Source of the DNA: Dermanyssus gallinae
Lineage: Eukaryota; Arthropoda; Arachnida; Mesostigmata; Dermanyssidae
Direction of reading: 5' to 3'
DNA length: 64,000 nt
Assembly (NCBI GenBank): GCA_003439945.1
Contig: QVRM01002091.1
Coordinates: 1-64,000 of the forward strand
Below, one piece after another: positions 13,339 through 25,136 of the stretch. Every line of letters starts with the position of its first letter. Position 1 is the first letter of the stretch. Below the pieces are notes generated by a model. It ran no database searches and was not told the DNA's origin. It saw only the letters and a list, made by a program, of their open reading frames with translations. The translations under genes and the position numbers were made by a program.

Positions 13339-14600
13339 GCAACAGCGGCAGCAGCAGCAGCAACAACAACAATAACACAATAAGAACAACAATACCAGCA
13401 GCACCACCACCAACAACAACAACAGTATCAACAACAACAATACCAGCAGCACCAACAACAACAACAGGAGCAGCAATGGCAGAGCGCTGTTTCTGAACTA
13501 CAAGACCCCTCACGGCTTGCACGTTGCGTTCTGCCGACGGGCCGCCCGGCCGAGTCAGTGCCGTCCAGAGCCAGTCCGGAAGCAGCAATAATTGCGTCTT
13601 GCCATCCATCCGTAAGTGCCGAGGCAACACACAGGGCAGTCAGCTAGCTAAACTGATTCGCAGGCAGTCAGTTGGGGAACGACCGTGACTGACTCAGCTC
13701 GGACTGATAGCGATGATGGCGATGGCCGGTGTCGTGTCGTGTCCTGCCGTGTCGCCAATCGCCAACCCTTCGGTCGTCCGGGTACCAACAATAACAAGAA
13801 ACGATACGACAATGATGTCGTCATCATGACGACGACATCGTCGTCATCATCAACAGCATCACCAGCAACAGCCACAACAACAGCGACAACAACAACAACA
13901 GCACAACAACAACAGCGACAACAACAACAGCGACAACAACAACAGCAACAACAACAACCATTACTTGTAGTACTACTACTACTACGACTATGCCGGCAAC
14001 AACATGAGCCAATCACAATAGCCACAGCAAGGACAACCACAACATCAACAACGACAACAACAACAACAACCACCACTGTCGCACTAAAGACATCAGAATT
14101 ATTTAAGGCAATCAGATTTCCAAACGATAGGAACGATCGTAACGCATTTCGGAATAGTAGAAGTAATAGCAGCAACAGTAACAACAACAACAACAACAAC
14201 AACATCATCATCAGAAGTACTACAAGACAACAGCCACATTCAGCATGACACTTAACAACAAAACAACAACAACAACCACTGTCGCAGTAACAGCATCAGA
14301 ATTGTTTAAGGCGATACAATTATTTCAAAACGATCGGAACAATTGTGAACGAGTTTGGAAATAGAAGTAAAAGCAGGAACAGCAACAACAACAGGAACAA
14401 CAAAAACAATATCAGAAATACTGCAAGACAACAGCGACATTCAACATGACACTTAACAACAACAACATTAACACCAACAACAACATTAACACCAACAACA
14501 ACATTAACACCAACAACAACATTAACACCAACAACAACATTAACACCAACAACAACATTAACCCCAATAACGACATTAACACCAACAACAACCACAAACG
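13339..14600. repeat. CAA/CAG/ACG trinucleotide-rich block with an 18-bp satellite
   Basis: Over 1.2 kb of imperfect CAA, CAG, ACC and GAC triplets generate long apparent polyGln, polyAsn and polyThr frames on both strands. From 14,455 to 14,592 an 18-base unit (AACAACAACATTAACACC) repeats about seven and a half times. Two related longer segments near 14,040-14,130 and 14,240-14,320 (CAACCACTGTCGCA...CATCAGAATT) show an older local duplication. The block lies inside an intron, and no exon signals support coding use. Confidence 0.88.
14455..14592. repeat. 18-bp minisatellite
   Basis: The unit AACAACAACATTAACACC is repeated in tandem about 7.5 times with only terminal variation. This gives a repeating six-residue peptide in any frame. 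Confidence 0.93.
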
Positions 14601-17394
14601 ATGAACACAAATAGCAAAGCAGCCACACTAAAGGCAAGCGGCACTGGAAGAGGCAAGCATCGTCATAATGAGCGCCATTATATGAAGGAACGAGAGGGCC
14701 AAAGGCGCGAGAGAGAGAGATAAAGATACAAAGCATGTAGAGCCAAAATCAAATAGAAGAAACAGTCAAATCCGTATGACTATTATTAATATTCGGACGA
14801 TTACAAAGCAATAAACGGCGACGACGACGACGACGACGACAGCGATGCTGAAGCAGGCAAGCAAACACCATCAAGTCGATGGGATATGCAGGAGGTACGG
14901 TACGTACCAGGACAAAACAGGGTCGAGTCACATTAGAGCAACTGGTGACTGACTACTAGCGGCCGCAGTAACGGGCCGGCGACACACTGCTGTCATCAGC
15001 CGGCAGGTAGCCATATAGATAGTTTATCCGCTGCACCGGCTACGCCGACATGACAGGACAAATGAATCGGTGGTAATTCGCTCAATTGCTCGCGGACCTT
15101 TGCACTGCCTGGGTCGCTCGACAGATAAACAGACGGACAGACAGACAGACAGATAAGCAAGCAAGCAGGCCGACGGACGTGAGGACATGGATATGAAGCT
15201 GCGCGGTGCGGATACTCTTCTATGTTACCGTCTTCTTCAACGTCGAAATCATCTATTAATCATCGATGTTTGTAATGATACACTAACAGTACTACTACTA
15301 CTACTACTTCTACTACTACTATGACGACGACGACGACGACGAAGACTATTACTGCCACTATAACTATTCATCAGCCTCCAACTTGAATCGGGAATCTTGA
15401 TAATCTGGCATCATGACGCTTCATGACCACGTCGTCTTCGTGACCCTTCCTTCAGCAGCGGGTGAGACGCCGGCGTATGAAGTCTTGGCGAGATATGATT
15501 CTTCGCAATTTGCTGTCGTCGCCGATGCCGCCGCCGCCGCTTCCGCAGGCTGCCGGCGTACCACCCGGCCACGAGTTTCAGTCAGGTTGTGCAGTGACCG
15601 TCTTAACGCTTAACTTCTTTTAACTAGTAACTAGTAAAGGAAAATTGGGTGGCAAGCGGTAGACTGCCCCGTAAAATAGACGAAGAAGTATGCACAAAGA
15701 GCGAAAGTTTTTTGTGAACGACTCTACATATCTTATTATGTCGAAAGGCAGCACAAGAGATCGAGGCCCATTCATGGCATAGATGTAAGCAAGCTCCGTG
15801 CCTGGATCAGCGAAACGTGTAGCGCGGGATGACTTCACGTATACAGGATGTGCGAACGCCTTTCAGAGGAGGGGCTCTCTCATACCGCTCCTGTGTACAT
15901 GCGCAGTGAAATTTGGTAGATGTTGAGTTCCTTTAAGAAACAATATTTAAAGCTTTTCTCGTTGCCATATAAACCGCATGAACGATGCAATTATTATGTC
16001 TCAACAGAGATGTAGTGCAAGCATAGTCCTTTATATACCTTATAATCTTGTGATGGTGGTAACAACTCAGGTTTGACTAATATCAGAATACCGACCACAA
16101 TTCTGTCAATATAAAAATAGATGAAGGTTAACGATGGCAAAGTATCGGCATTGAAGGCATTTGAACGATAATAATAACAAACAAAAAAATTGAAAACATG
16201 GGGATGAGAGGGAGGAGAAGAACACGCAGCATTATTAAAAACAATGCGTATCTTATTTGTTGAAGAAAATACTTTAACGCAAGCCTGCAAATCTTAAGAA
16301 AGATCATTTCAAAACACATCACGCCGGAAAGCACACACGACTCTTAGTGTAACCCAAGGAGCCGGTCGCCTCGTCCATTCGGTTTCGTTACAAGTTTCGT
16401 TAAAAAAAACCTAAAAGAGGATGACGAACACGTTAGCCATGTTAATGTGTCTTTTGTACAGTATTCGCATCTTGTCGATTGCACGGACGTTATCACCGGG
16501 CTTGTGCTCGCCGGGCCCCCAAAGTGAGTTGTTCTACGAATCAGGGTAGACTTTCGACTGTACTGCCCTGACCCTACTACACAGCAATGAATAAAGAGGC
16601 ACGGCTCAAGGGTGGCGAAAAAATACGTTGATAGCGTGATCAGCAAACCTGCAATTTCGGCACCGCAGCGTCATATGTTGTTCCGCTGCCGTCATCGGTG
16701 TCGCGAGAAAGAGAAAAAGTTGGTGGTAAAGACAGCCAGCGAGCGAATGAGTGACAGAAAAGTAGCAGACATAGCACAGACCCCGCTCGACACGAGACAC
16801 CTCCGTTCCTACACGAAGGAAGATTCGGCTTCAGGTGTCAGCCGGTCGGTAGCCAAATTTGACGTCTGAGATGTCATTGTTGTCGCTTACGCATGTATAG
16901 GCAGGCCTAGTCAAATAAAAGCAGATTAGAAGAAGACAGGATTACCCCGACACGCACATAATTAAATAAGTAAATAGAGTTGATTAGTGTAGATCTTTCC
17001 TAATCCTACCTGAGTACCCGAGAGAAGTAGAAAATAGTCCTGGAGATGGACTGTGCGGTAAGCTTATACGAGCTTATATATGCACGCACACATCAATTTG
17101 TCTAATGGCACCGTTTTTAACTTCTTTGCACATAAAAGATACCGTTTTTTGTTCTCGTAGTTTTTTCCACAGCGGTCGTTTCATCATCCGCAACACCATG
17201 TGTTCGTTAGATCGTTTTTAGCTCGTTTTGCCCTCTACTACCTTTTATTTCTGCATCTTTTGGTTTGGCCGACCCTCGCCCTTACCTAACACGCACACAA
17301 CTAATTAATTTCCCTTATCTGAGCTATACGTAACTGTCGTTGTCTGGGGTTCATTGTCGGCGCGATTGGACACATCTCCTCCACAATTAGACGC

Positions 17395-17870
17395 ATTCCA
17401 ACCAACATACTCTTGATACCGTGAATACTCCGAATCCCTTCACGGTCGCACGGTCCTAATACGGTGAACACTTATCAAGCCTCCTACACACGGCCCTAAT
17501 ACAGTGAATACTCCTAATACTTCCTACGCACGAGCATAATACAATGAATACTCTTAATACCTCTTACACCCGTTCCTAATACCTCCTACTCACGGTTCTC
17601 ATACTGTGAACACTCCTAATACCTCCTACATACGTCCCAAGTGCCGTAATTACTCTTAAAACCTTCTACACGCGGTCCTAATTCCGTGAACACTCCTAAT
17701 ACTTCCCACATATGGTTTTAGTACCCTCTACACACGCTCCTAATACCGTGAATACTCCTAATACACCTCGTAGACGCGGATAATACCGTCAAGACGCCTA
17801 AAACCTTGTACACACGGTTCTAATACCGTGAATACCTGTAATACCTCCTACACACGGTCCTAACGCCAGA
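17395..17870. repeat. Degenerate ~40-bp minisatellite, about eleven units
   Basis: The unit is roughly CGGTCCTAATACCGTGAATA followed by CTCCTAATACCTCCTACACA. It recurs with substitutions and small indels from about 17,395 to 17,870. Later copies share TAATACCGTGAATACTCCTA almost exactly, and earlier ones are more eroded. Each unit contains two TCCTAATAC half-motifs, suggesting an ancestral ~20-bp unit. It lies within the LRR gene intron. Confidence 0.88.
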
Positions 17871-18419
17871 GGGGAGCCGACGTGGATACTTTATTGCTGT
17901 TAATCTTGCTGCTGTTGTTGTTATTGTTGCGACTGCCGCTGCTGCTTCTCGACTGACAAGTTCCTGATCACAGCAGAAAAGTGAAATTCCCGTGGTCTTT
18001 CGCGGGCGATCATTCAACGGCGTCACAATGTAATGACTGCCGTCATCGCCATGATTAAGAACAGTATGCCATGAACAGTGCGGCAATTGGCACCGTTGGG
18101 CTGGAGCTCAACCAACCAACAGTACAGTACCAGCGTGACTGTCCACCCCGAGAGTGGGGGGGGGGGGGGCTACGTACAAATGAATAGCACTTCGGAAATT
18201 ACCACAATAATGGCGCCTGCTATCCCTACCATCATAATTATCATGTTGTCGTCGCTTTCGTTGTTGTTGTTGTTGTTGTTGTTGCTGTTTTTGTTGTACT
18301 TGGAGTCATTTTCATCGTACATCAGTGTCGGTAGGTCAGTCGCAATGTTGCCTTGCATACGCTTCGTAGGATTTTGACTGTACTACCGCCCCCCCCCCCT
18401 TCACCCTCCTTCTGCTCTA

Positions 18420-18745
18420 TTCTGCTCCTCCTTCTCGGAGGTATCGTTGTTGTTGTTGTCTTCGCAGCAGCAGCAGCAGTTGCTTGTAGGAACTTCGTGG
18501 GATCAATTGGGCTGCTTCGGGGGCTGCTTGCCGACTTATTATACCGACGACGACGGTAACGACCATGACGACATCGACGATAACAACAGTAACAATATCA
18601 ATAACAACAACAAAGACGACCGAAAACAACAACAACCGAAACAACATGTACAGTATCAACAACAACACCGCCATCACCAACAACAACAACAAGAACAACA
18701 GCGACAGCGAAAACGGCAGCGTCAACAACAACAACAACAATAGCA
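18420..18745. repeat. (GTT)n/(CAA)n complementary triplet tracts
   Basis: GTT-rich sequence near 18,440-18,480 is followed by CAA/CAG-rich sequence at 18,585-18,742. Open frames on both strands here are low-complexity Gln, Asn or Leu runs. No splice or domain evidence for coding was seen. Confidence 0.85.
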
Positions 18746-18861
18746 ATGATGGCCGGCTCTCTTGTTGGCTCTCATTTGTTCGCTCGAGCGCGTAAAGGCG
18801 CCAACAGCGAGGATTGCCCGCGCAACTCTCGTCCGGCTATCGTGGCTAGATGGATGAATAG

Positions 18862-18865
<4 letters not shown>

Positions 18866-18911
<46 letters not shown>

Positions 18912-18912
18912 C
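18866..18912. repeat. (TA)n microsatellite
   Basis: TA tract of about 45 bases in the LRR gene intron. Confidence 0.95.
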
Positions 18913-20223
18913 ATACGAATATAGATGAATAGGTAGATCCATAGATGTTTGGATAAACTGATAGATGCCTTCCGCAGGCTATTCTATACGCACCAGCGAT
19001 GGTTGGAGGCGGTGACTGGCGCCAGCCAGACATCAGCGACAGCAGCAGCAGCATCTGCTTATATACGCCAGCTAGCTGTTTGTAGTTTGTTCGTTGGTCG
19101 ATCGGGCTCCCAATATATATATATATATATATATATAACCGTCGGTATGTCCGTTCGCCTGGCTGTCTGCTACAAACGATAATAGTTGTTCCATTTGACC
19201 TCTGACATGGAACCGGGGGTCTCTTCCACCGTGTTGTTGTTGTTGTTGTTGTCGTCGTCGCCGCCGCCGCCATTGTCATTTCGTTTCAAACGAACAGCAA
19301 TAGAGCAAACGCGGTATCGGCGGCAGCAGCATATCACCACCACCACCATCATCATCTCGCTCCAGTGTAACAATGCAGAAGGTCCCGAAAAAACATATTT
19401 TGCGATCAGCAACATATAGACGGACGTACATACATATATATAGACATACGTCTTCCTCTCGCCAACACAAATGTTGGGTCCGATAGAGAAAATGGATGTT
19501 CAGCCGCTAGTGTATATATATATATATATATATAATTACACACGCAAGCGGCAAGTAAATAGGAAGATCAAGCTAGAGCAACCGTACCCTCAGTCTTCAG
19601 TTTAATATGAATATATAGTCTTTCTTTTATCGATTGTGAGCTTTGATAATTTGAAGTGCACTACGGTGGTGTCAACTGACTGACATTGATGCAAGGTTGT
19701 GTAACATGAATCTCGTAATTACTATTAATTAATTTTACTCAGAGTAATAACCATTACCACCCTTTTGCGCTGCCTGCGATTACTTGTCATGACTAACTTC
19801 AATTTCATGTTAACGAAGTAAAAAGTCGCCGAACCGTGAGTTCTGCCGTGCCCGGCCCGCCATTATTTCTAACTGTCCGAACAGCTCGACCATCAAGCCA
19901 AGTACCCCCTCGAAGATTTCGAAATCCGCATAGAAACAGCAAACATTGGCGCTGCTTTAGCGCCTCGTCGGAAAATGAGCATGCATTGTAATTCGATATT
20001 GTACTCCAGAAGACATACGTCGTTGTTTAGGAAAGCACAAAACTACTCGTATGTACATATGTACGAACATATACACAATTACCCCCACATGCATACGCGT
20101 CTATCTAGATAGCGTCTATACTGGAATGCTATGGATAGGCAACAGCAACTGTCGACAGCGAGGAGGAATGACATGTCGCGTTCTGCATATGTATAATATG
20201 TCTGCGTTCGGTGTCCGTTGCAG

Positions 20224-21749
20224 GTCCCTACTTGGAATGTGACTGCCGGATCAGGTGGATCGCCGAGTGGATCCGTACGAATGACCTGCAGGTGACGAGC
20301 CGCGAACGCAACCCGCAGTACTGCGGCAAGCCTGAATACCTCAAGCGGAAGCAGTTTGGCCAGATCGAGCTGTCCGAGCTGGTCTGCGAGAGTCCGCCGT
20401 CCACAACGACCGTGTCGACGCCGACCGAAATGCCCGCATCGACGTCGACTGTTGCAGCGGCCGCGGCCCCGAAGGCTGCCACGGGCGCGACGAGCCCGCT
20501 GAACGCCGCTGACCACAACGAGCTTTCGGCGACAAGCTCCACTGCCCAGTCGATCGACACCACCGAGCAGCTGCCGCAGCGCGTCACAAAGTTCGTGCCG
20601 CGAACCCGGCCCGCCTCGAACAGTCGCGGCGTCAAACCTAACAGCGTGGTGCCGCCGCCACCGACCGCGCAGCCCCCGGCCACGTCGAAGCAGATCGCCA
20701 AGCCTGCCGTCAAGAACCTCATGGCGCTTCGTAAGGACTCGTCGATCAAGCTCGAGTGGACCGTCGACCCGTCGAACACGCAGGGCTTCCAGATCCTCTA
20801 CCGGGTGTTCGGCGACCGGCTGTACCGCAAGGGCCCGGCGCTCGGCCCCGACCAGCGAGGCTACCTGCTGCAGAACCTGCCGTCGGGCGACTGCGTCGTC
20901 GTCTGCGTCATCACGATCCAGGAGGCGAACGACCTCACCGTCGACAACGTGCCCATGAATCAGTGCCGCGAGCTGAAGAGCGAGCGGTACGGCATCGCCA
21001 GCCTCGACAAGGTCATCATCATCGCATCGGCGATCCTGTCGGCGGTCGTCATCATGGGCGTCTGCTGCATCCTGTGCTGTATCCGCCGCAAGCACCGTAA
21101 GCAGGACAGCCTGATGAAGCAGCGCATTTCGGCGGGCGTCGTGCCCGTCCTGAAGCCGCACCACGCCAGCCATCAGATGGGCGGGGCAGGCGGAGGCGGA
21201 GGCGCCGCCGCACACGCCGGCGCACTGCCCGGTCACGACATGAACGAGTGGGAGACGATGAGCGTCTACTCGACACGAAGTATCCCGAGAGCGCGCATGT
21301 ACCATCTGGACGGTGGCCAGACACACTCGAGCTACATCGATGACGGAGGACGTTCCCATGTGAGCGCCGCCGCCGCTTCCGCCGCCGCCGCTGCAGCCCA
21401 TGCCTACATTCCGAACGGCTACGGCAGCAAGCCCCGGGGGCCGACCGCCGAACGCGCGTTCTCACAGATGTCGCAGCACAACAACCTGCGGCTGTACAAG
21501 TCGAACGGCAACCTGTCGGGGATGCCCGGCGACCTGCGCAAGTCTCAGCAGTCGCTGTCGGCTGCGTCGGCGGCCTACGTCAACTCGCCCAAGAAGCATA
21601 AGCGGAGCACGTCGCACGGCCGCCTCACGAGCGCCAGCAGTACGCACTCGCTGACCGAGTACGACTCGGACTGGAACGGCCGCTCCGAAGCCAACTGGAA
21701 AGACAACGAGGTCGATATCTACGTCGGCCACAACCATCGATACCGCTAG
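20224..21749 (+). CDS. Terminal exon: LRR C-terminal cap, Fn3-like domain, TM segment and cytoplasmic tail
   Basis: This last exon of the LRR receptor gene starts after the acceptor at 20,223 in phase 1. It opens with an LRR C-terminal cap (PYLECDCRIRWIAEWI, then PQYCG and ELVCE; four cysteines, 20,224-20,395). A Thr/Ala/Pro-rich linker follows, then a fibronectin-III-like domain (about 20,720-20,990; KLEWTVDP, FQILYRVFG, GYLLQNLPSGDCVVVCV). A single hydrophobic membrane segment (IIIASAILSAVVIMGVCC, about 21,010-21,081) is followed by the basic stop-transfer RRKHRK. The cytoplasmic tail of about 220 residues is rich in Gly, His, Ala and Ser and ends in DIYVGHNHRYR with stop TAG at 21,747. LRR-Fn3 single-pass proteins are typically neuronal adhesion or synapse-organising receptors; orthology to a named protein is not claimed. 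The exon is far more GC-rich than its surroundings, which produces long antisense shadow frames. Confidence 0.92.
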
Positions 21750-22223
21750 GCGGCGCCCAGACGACCCCAAAAGCCGAAGCCGAAGCCAGCTCCCCGGCAA
21801 GCCCCGGCCAGCACCGGAGAAACAGCGGCGACTGCCGAGTCCGACACATCGCGGAAAGTGGAAGTCGTGGCCGAGTGGGAGTTGTGTGTCGTAACATAAC
21901 GCGACGACAGTGATTCTACTAGCACTGCAGGTGGCGAGCTGATGGTGACCTCCTTTATCAGCTCTGCTTCCATCCAGCCTATGTTCATACAGGTTCACAG
22001 TCGTAGGATGTTATGGGTTAGGAATAGCGATTGAATATGTTGTAGTTGTTGAATCAACGTAAGCCGACGGAACTAGGTACTATGCGGCGAAGATAGGTAG
22101 AAGGAAAACGGAGGAGAAGAGCAAAGGATGGCCAGCAGGCCACAAGCCGAACGTGTAGCGTCGAACTTGCTCCGAATTCATAGGTAATGCAGCCATGAAG
22201 CGCGCAAAGCGCAAGTTGGAGGT

Positions 22224-22238
22224 GGGTGGGTGGGTGGG
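22224..22238 (+). other. G-quadruplex-capable tract
   Basis: Four GGG runs separated by single T bases lie on the coding strand about 475 bases after the LRR receptor stop codon, followed by further G-runs. Single-base loops favour a stable parallel quadruplex in the 3' UTR RNA. Confidence 0.6.
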
Positions 22239-23053
22239 TGGTTGTGGGGGTGTTGTGGCTGGAGGGGTGATATCGTTGTAGATGTTGGTAACGAAGCTAA
22301 TGAAAGCTGTCGAGTAATGTAACGTTGACCAGACTAACTACTGACCACTCAACAGACTACTGAGACGTGTGTTTGTCCAATGCAAGGAAGGGCAACTCTG
22401 TGTAAGGAAACGTATGAGTGTGTGTGAGTGGGGGCGCGTCAAAAGGCCACGGTCACGGTGCCGGAGGATCGTTAGGTCACAAGTAACAACAACAACAATA
22501 CAGTAAATGGAACGTGGCAACAAGGAGGAGTGCCGCCAGATGGCTGAACGCACAAGTGCCATGGCCACGAGGACCTACCTCATCATAACTTATCTACTTC
22601 CGTCTGAACGCCAAGAGCTCTGATCTTTCCCGTGACCGGCCACACAGCAGGTGGTAACAGCAGCAGCAGCACCAGCAACAACAACAACAACAACCGGTCT
22701 TAATCTGAACCGAATGCATACGACTATCTTCGTTAGCACTCACTTCTACATGACCTCACGCAATGTTAAACGACGACCTGACGATTCAACTCGTTCATCA
22801 AGCTGATGCTGCTGCTGCCAAGCGCACCGCCGCGTCGACCGACGTACGCAGTGGCGCGAGAGATCGGTAGCTGCGATCTTCGATCCGTTGTTCGCGATGT
22901 GTGTGCGATCGAATAATCATCATTCATTCATCAACGCGTATCTAACGAATTCAAATCTCCATACCGCCAGGTGTCTTCATCAAAGTAGACGTCGTAATCG
23001 TAATGTGACGATGAACACTTTCTATTATCATCACTACTACTACTACTACTACT

Positions 23054-23295
23054 AAAGTTTTCGGGCGGTTGTCCCTCAGCCAAGATTTAACGTTGTCCAC
23101 GGAACTGTTTTTCACATTGCTTCATAGACGGACGACCCCCATAAATACAAATCGGTGCAACGGTGGGGCTCGAACCCGCGACCGGAGGAGACACATAGGT
23201 ATGTGTCTCCTCCGGTCGCGAGGCGCAGACGCATGTCACCACGCCACCGGGCTCGACATCATCATCACTACTACTACTACTACTACTACTACTAT
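23054..23295 (-). mobile_element. tRNA-derived SINE, tandem copy A
   Basis: Read on the minus strand, the element starts GCCCGGTGGCGTGGTGACAT, a degenerate tRNA A-box region. It then has a T-arm/B-box match GGTCGCGGGTTCGAGCCCC and an unrelated tail ending in an (AGT)n run. Between the boxes lies a perfect palindrome, CGACCGGAGGAGACACATA and its complement, where a tRNA anticodon arm would be. Two copies with a 242-base period stand head-to-tail, each bordered by (ACT)n. This is typical of Pol III-transcribed SINEs mobilised by a LINE. Confidence 0.82.
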
Positions 23296-23515
23296 AAAGT
23301 TTTCGGGCGGTTGTCCCTCAGCCAAGATTTAACGTTGTCCACGGAACTGTTTTTCACATTGCTTCATAGACGGACGACCCCCATAAATACAAATCGGTGC
23401 AACGGTGGGGCTCGAACCCGCGACCGGAGGAGACACATAGGTATGTGTCTCCTCCGGTCGCGAGGCGCAGACGCATGTCACCACGCCACCGGGCTCGACA
23501 TCATCACTACTACTA
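23296..23515 (-). mobile_element. tRNA-derived SINE, tandem copy B
   Basis: This is the second copy of the element described at 23,054. By eye it is identical through the A-box region, central palindrome, B-box and tail; only the flanking ACT/CAT microsatellite length differs. The near-identity argues for a recent local tandem duplication rather than two independent insertions. Confidence 0.82.
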
Positions 23516-24452
23516 CTGCTACCACTATTACGACTACTACTACTACTACTACAACTTGTTCTCTCTCTCTCTCTTTCCTAACATTAGAGGATGTCGACGT
23601 CTTCTTCGGTCTCCCTTGATTGTAGAGCTGCTCATTTGACCACATTTCGCGACCACAGCTGTATTGCGTTCCGAAACTGTTGTCAGTTAAGCCAATAAAC
23701 AGCTTTCGAGCTGCCGCCACGCTACGTCGATGGAATGCGCTCACCAACCATAGCGGCTGCACCTAACGCGACTGAACATACTAAATGGGAGATATTTTTT
23801 TTGTACTTAATTGCTTGCTGTGTAAATAGACGGTCCATCCGACCGAACTGCCTCGACCAGGCGGCATGTGTGAAGTGAAAGCTCAAGTCGCGGCATTGTA
23901 CATACATACGGAATTACACCGATAATACGAATAATATTATTGATAATAATAATAAAAAATAATAAAGTCGAACGTATTATATATATATATCCTGATACGA
24001 CTGATTGTTTTGACTAAAGCCCTCAAGTTTGAATATGATGCATATGTGAACTCAGGATCGTCATACAGTCACATTGAGTTATGTAGATTCTGTTCGATGC
24101 AGCTCGAATCAGCGGATGAAAGAAGTAGCTTAACATATTAGCGCGTGTACAATAATGTTTCCAGCGATCGAATTCACTCATACGTACGAACTTAGTCAAA
24201 TTTTTAAAACTTCTACGATAAAATACTGGTAGAAAAATGTTTCTGATATTAATACTTAAACTTCAACGTGATATTACTGATCATTATACATTTATTGAAT
24301 GCGGTGGATCCATACATCGAAACACGCCTCCAAAACGCGTTTTTCGATGCTTTCTAAGTGGGATGAGACACAATTTTGCTTGATTGAAATATTCAATTGG
24401 AAATGTTCTCAACTATTCATACACATTCCTCAAAAATGGGGCTCGTTCCCAG

Positions 24453-25073
24453 TGGCCGGTCGAAGCTGTTCGAAAGATTCTTGTGCACTTCATCCTCGCT
24501 GTAAGTTGTACTAATGAATGGAACGCAGTCCAGATTTCGGATGCGGCAGTTGTGGTTTCAACCAACGCTACCTGCCATTAGTTTCGATTATAATTATTCT
24601 CTTTCCACTGGTAGTAAATTCGCGAGTTACTCTAATGCTGAGCTTTTCTATAAGCAAACAAACAACAGACATTAAATGCTACCAGATTCAGCAGATTCCT
24701 TGTCGTCAGCCCGAGTGAGAGCACGAAATGTAAGTTGCAGGTACTCACTACAAGTACTCAGGAAGATTTAGTCAGTGTTCTCCGCTTAGGTCGTATTATA
24801 CAGATGCAAATGCTCTGCATATGAAAACTTGCAAAATCAAAAAAAGAAAACCATGAAAGTATTCCCAAAACTTCTGCCACACAATTAAACGAGGCAGCTC
24901 CGAATCGCTCACGTCGTTATTCAATGATTATTGATCACACGTTTCATAACTAGTGTCTATATGAAAGCGAAACGAATATGCCGAGTATAATATTAAACTG
25001 TAATTGCTCGTACAATACTGCACCGGTGTACTGGGCGCCGGTGCTACCAGTATAGCCGACGTTATATATATAG

Positions 25074-25136
<63 letters not shown>

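Larger units (their letters stand above)
6649..20223 (+). other. 13.6-kb intron of the LRR receptor gene
   Basis: The intron runs from donor GTACGT (6,649) to acceptor CCGTTGCAG (20,223), phase 1. It separates the last LRR from the LRR C-terminal cap. No host exon was found inside. It carries (TA)n tracts (6,759-6,832, 10,504-10,566, 10,889-10,925, 13,003-13,038, 18,866-18,910, 19,113-19,136, 19,512-19,533), a (TAA)n tract (11,062-11,116), a 30-bp triplicate (11,513-11,605), a Tc1-type transposase remnant (11,850-12,480), long CAA/CAG blocks with an 18-bp satellite (13,339-14,600), and a degenerate 40-bp minisatellite (17,395-17,870). Confidence 0.75.
21750..23966 (+). other. Probable 3' UTR and downstream flank of the LRR receptor gene
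   Basis: No protein-like frame follows the TAG stop. The stretch contains a GGGT quadruplex-type tract (22,224-22,238), a CAG/CAA tract (22,658-22,695), two SINE copies (23,054-23,515) and candidate poly(A) signals AATAAA at 23,694, 23,951 and 23,961. Which signal is used cannot be decided from sequence. Confidence 0.5.

Noticed and set aside
13648..14248. 187-codon open frames on both strands
   Set aside because: Poly-Gln/Asn/Thr and poly-Leu/Val frames come from CAA/CAG triplets inside an intron; no splice or domain support.
15838..15910. TATACAGGATGTGCGAACG as another fold-back transposon end
   Set aside because: Only the first dozen bases resemble the TATACAGGGTG terminus and no arm follows.
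17395..17870. CRISPR-like array
   Set aside because: Units are contiguous and degenerate without unique spacers, and the genome is eukaryotic; it is a minisatellite.
20079..21401. 440-codon minus-strand open frame
   Set aside because: It is exactly antisense to the GC-rich receptor exon, Arg/Asp/Val-rich with no domain, and explained by GC-biased third positions of the sense gene.
23160..23260. Possible tRNA gene
   Set aside because: The B-box is good, but the A-box region is degenerate, the anticodon arm is replaced by a long palindrome and the tail is unrelated; a tRNA-derived SINE fits better.
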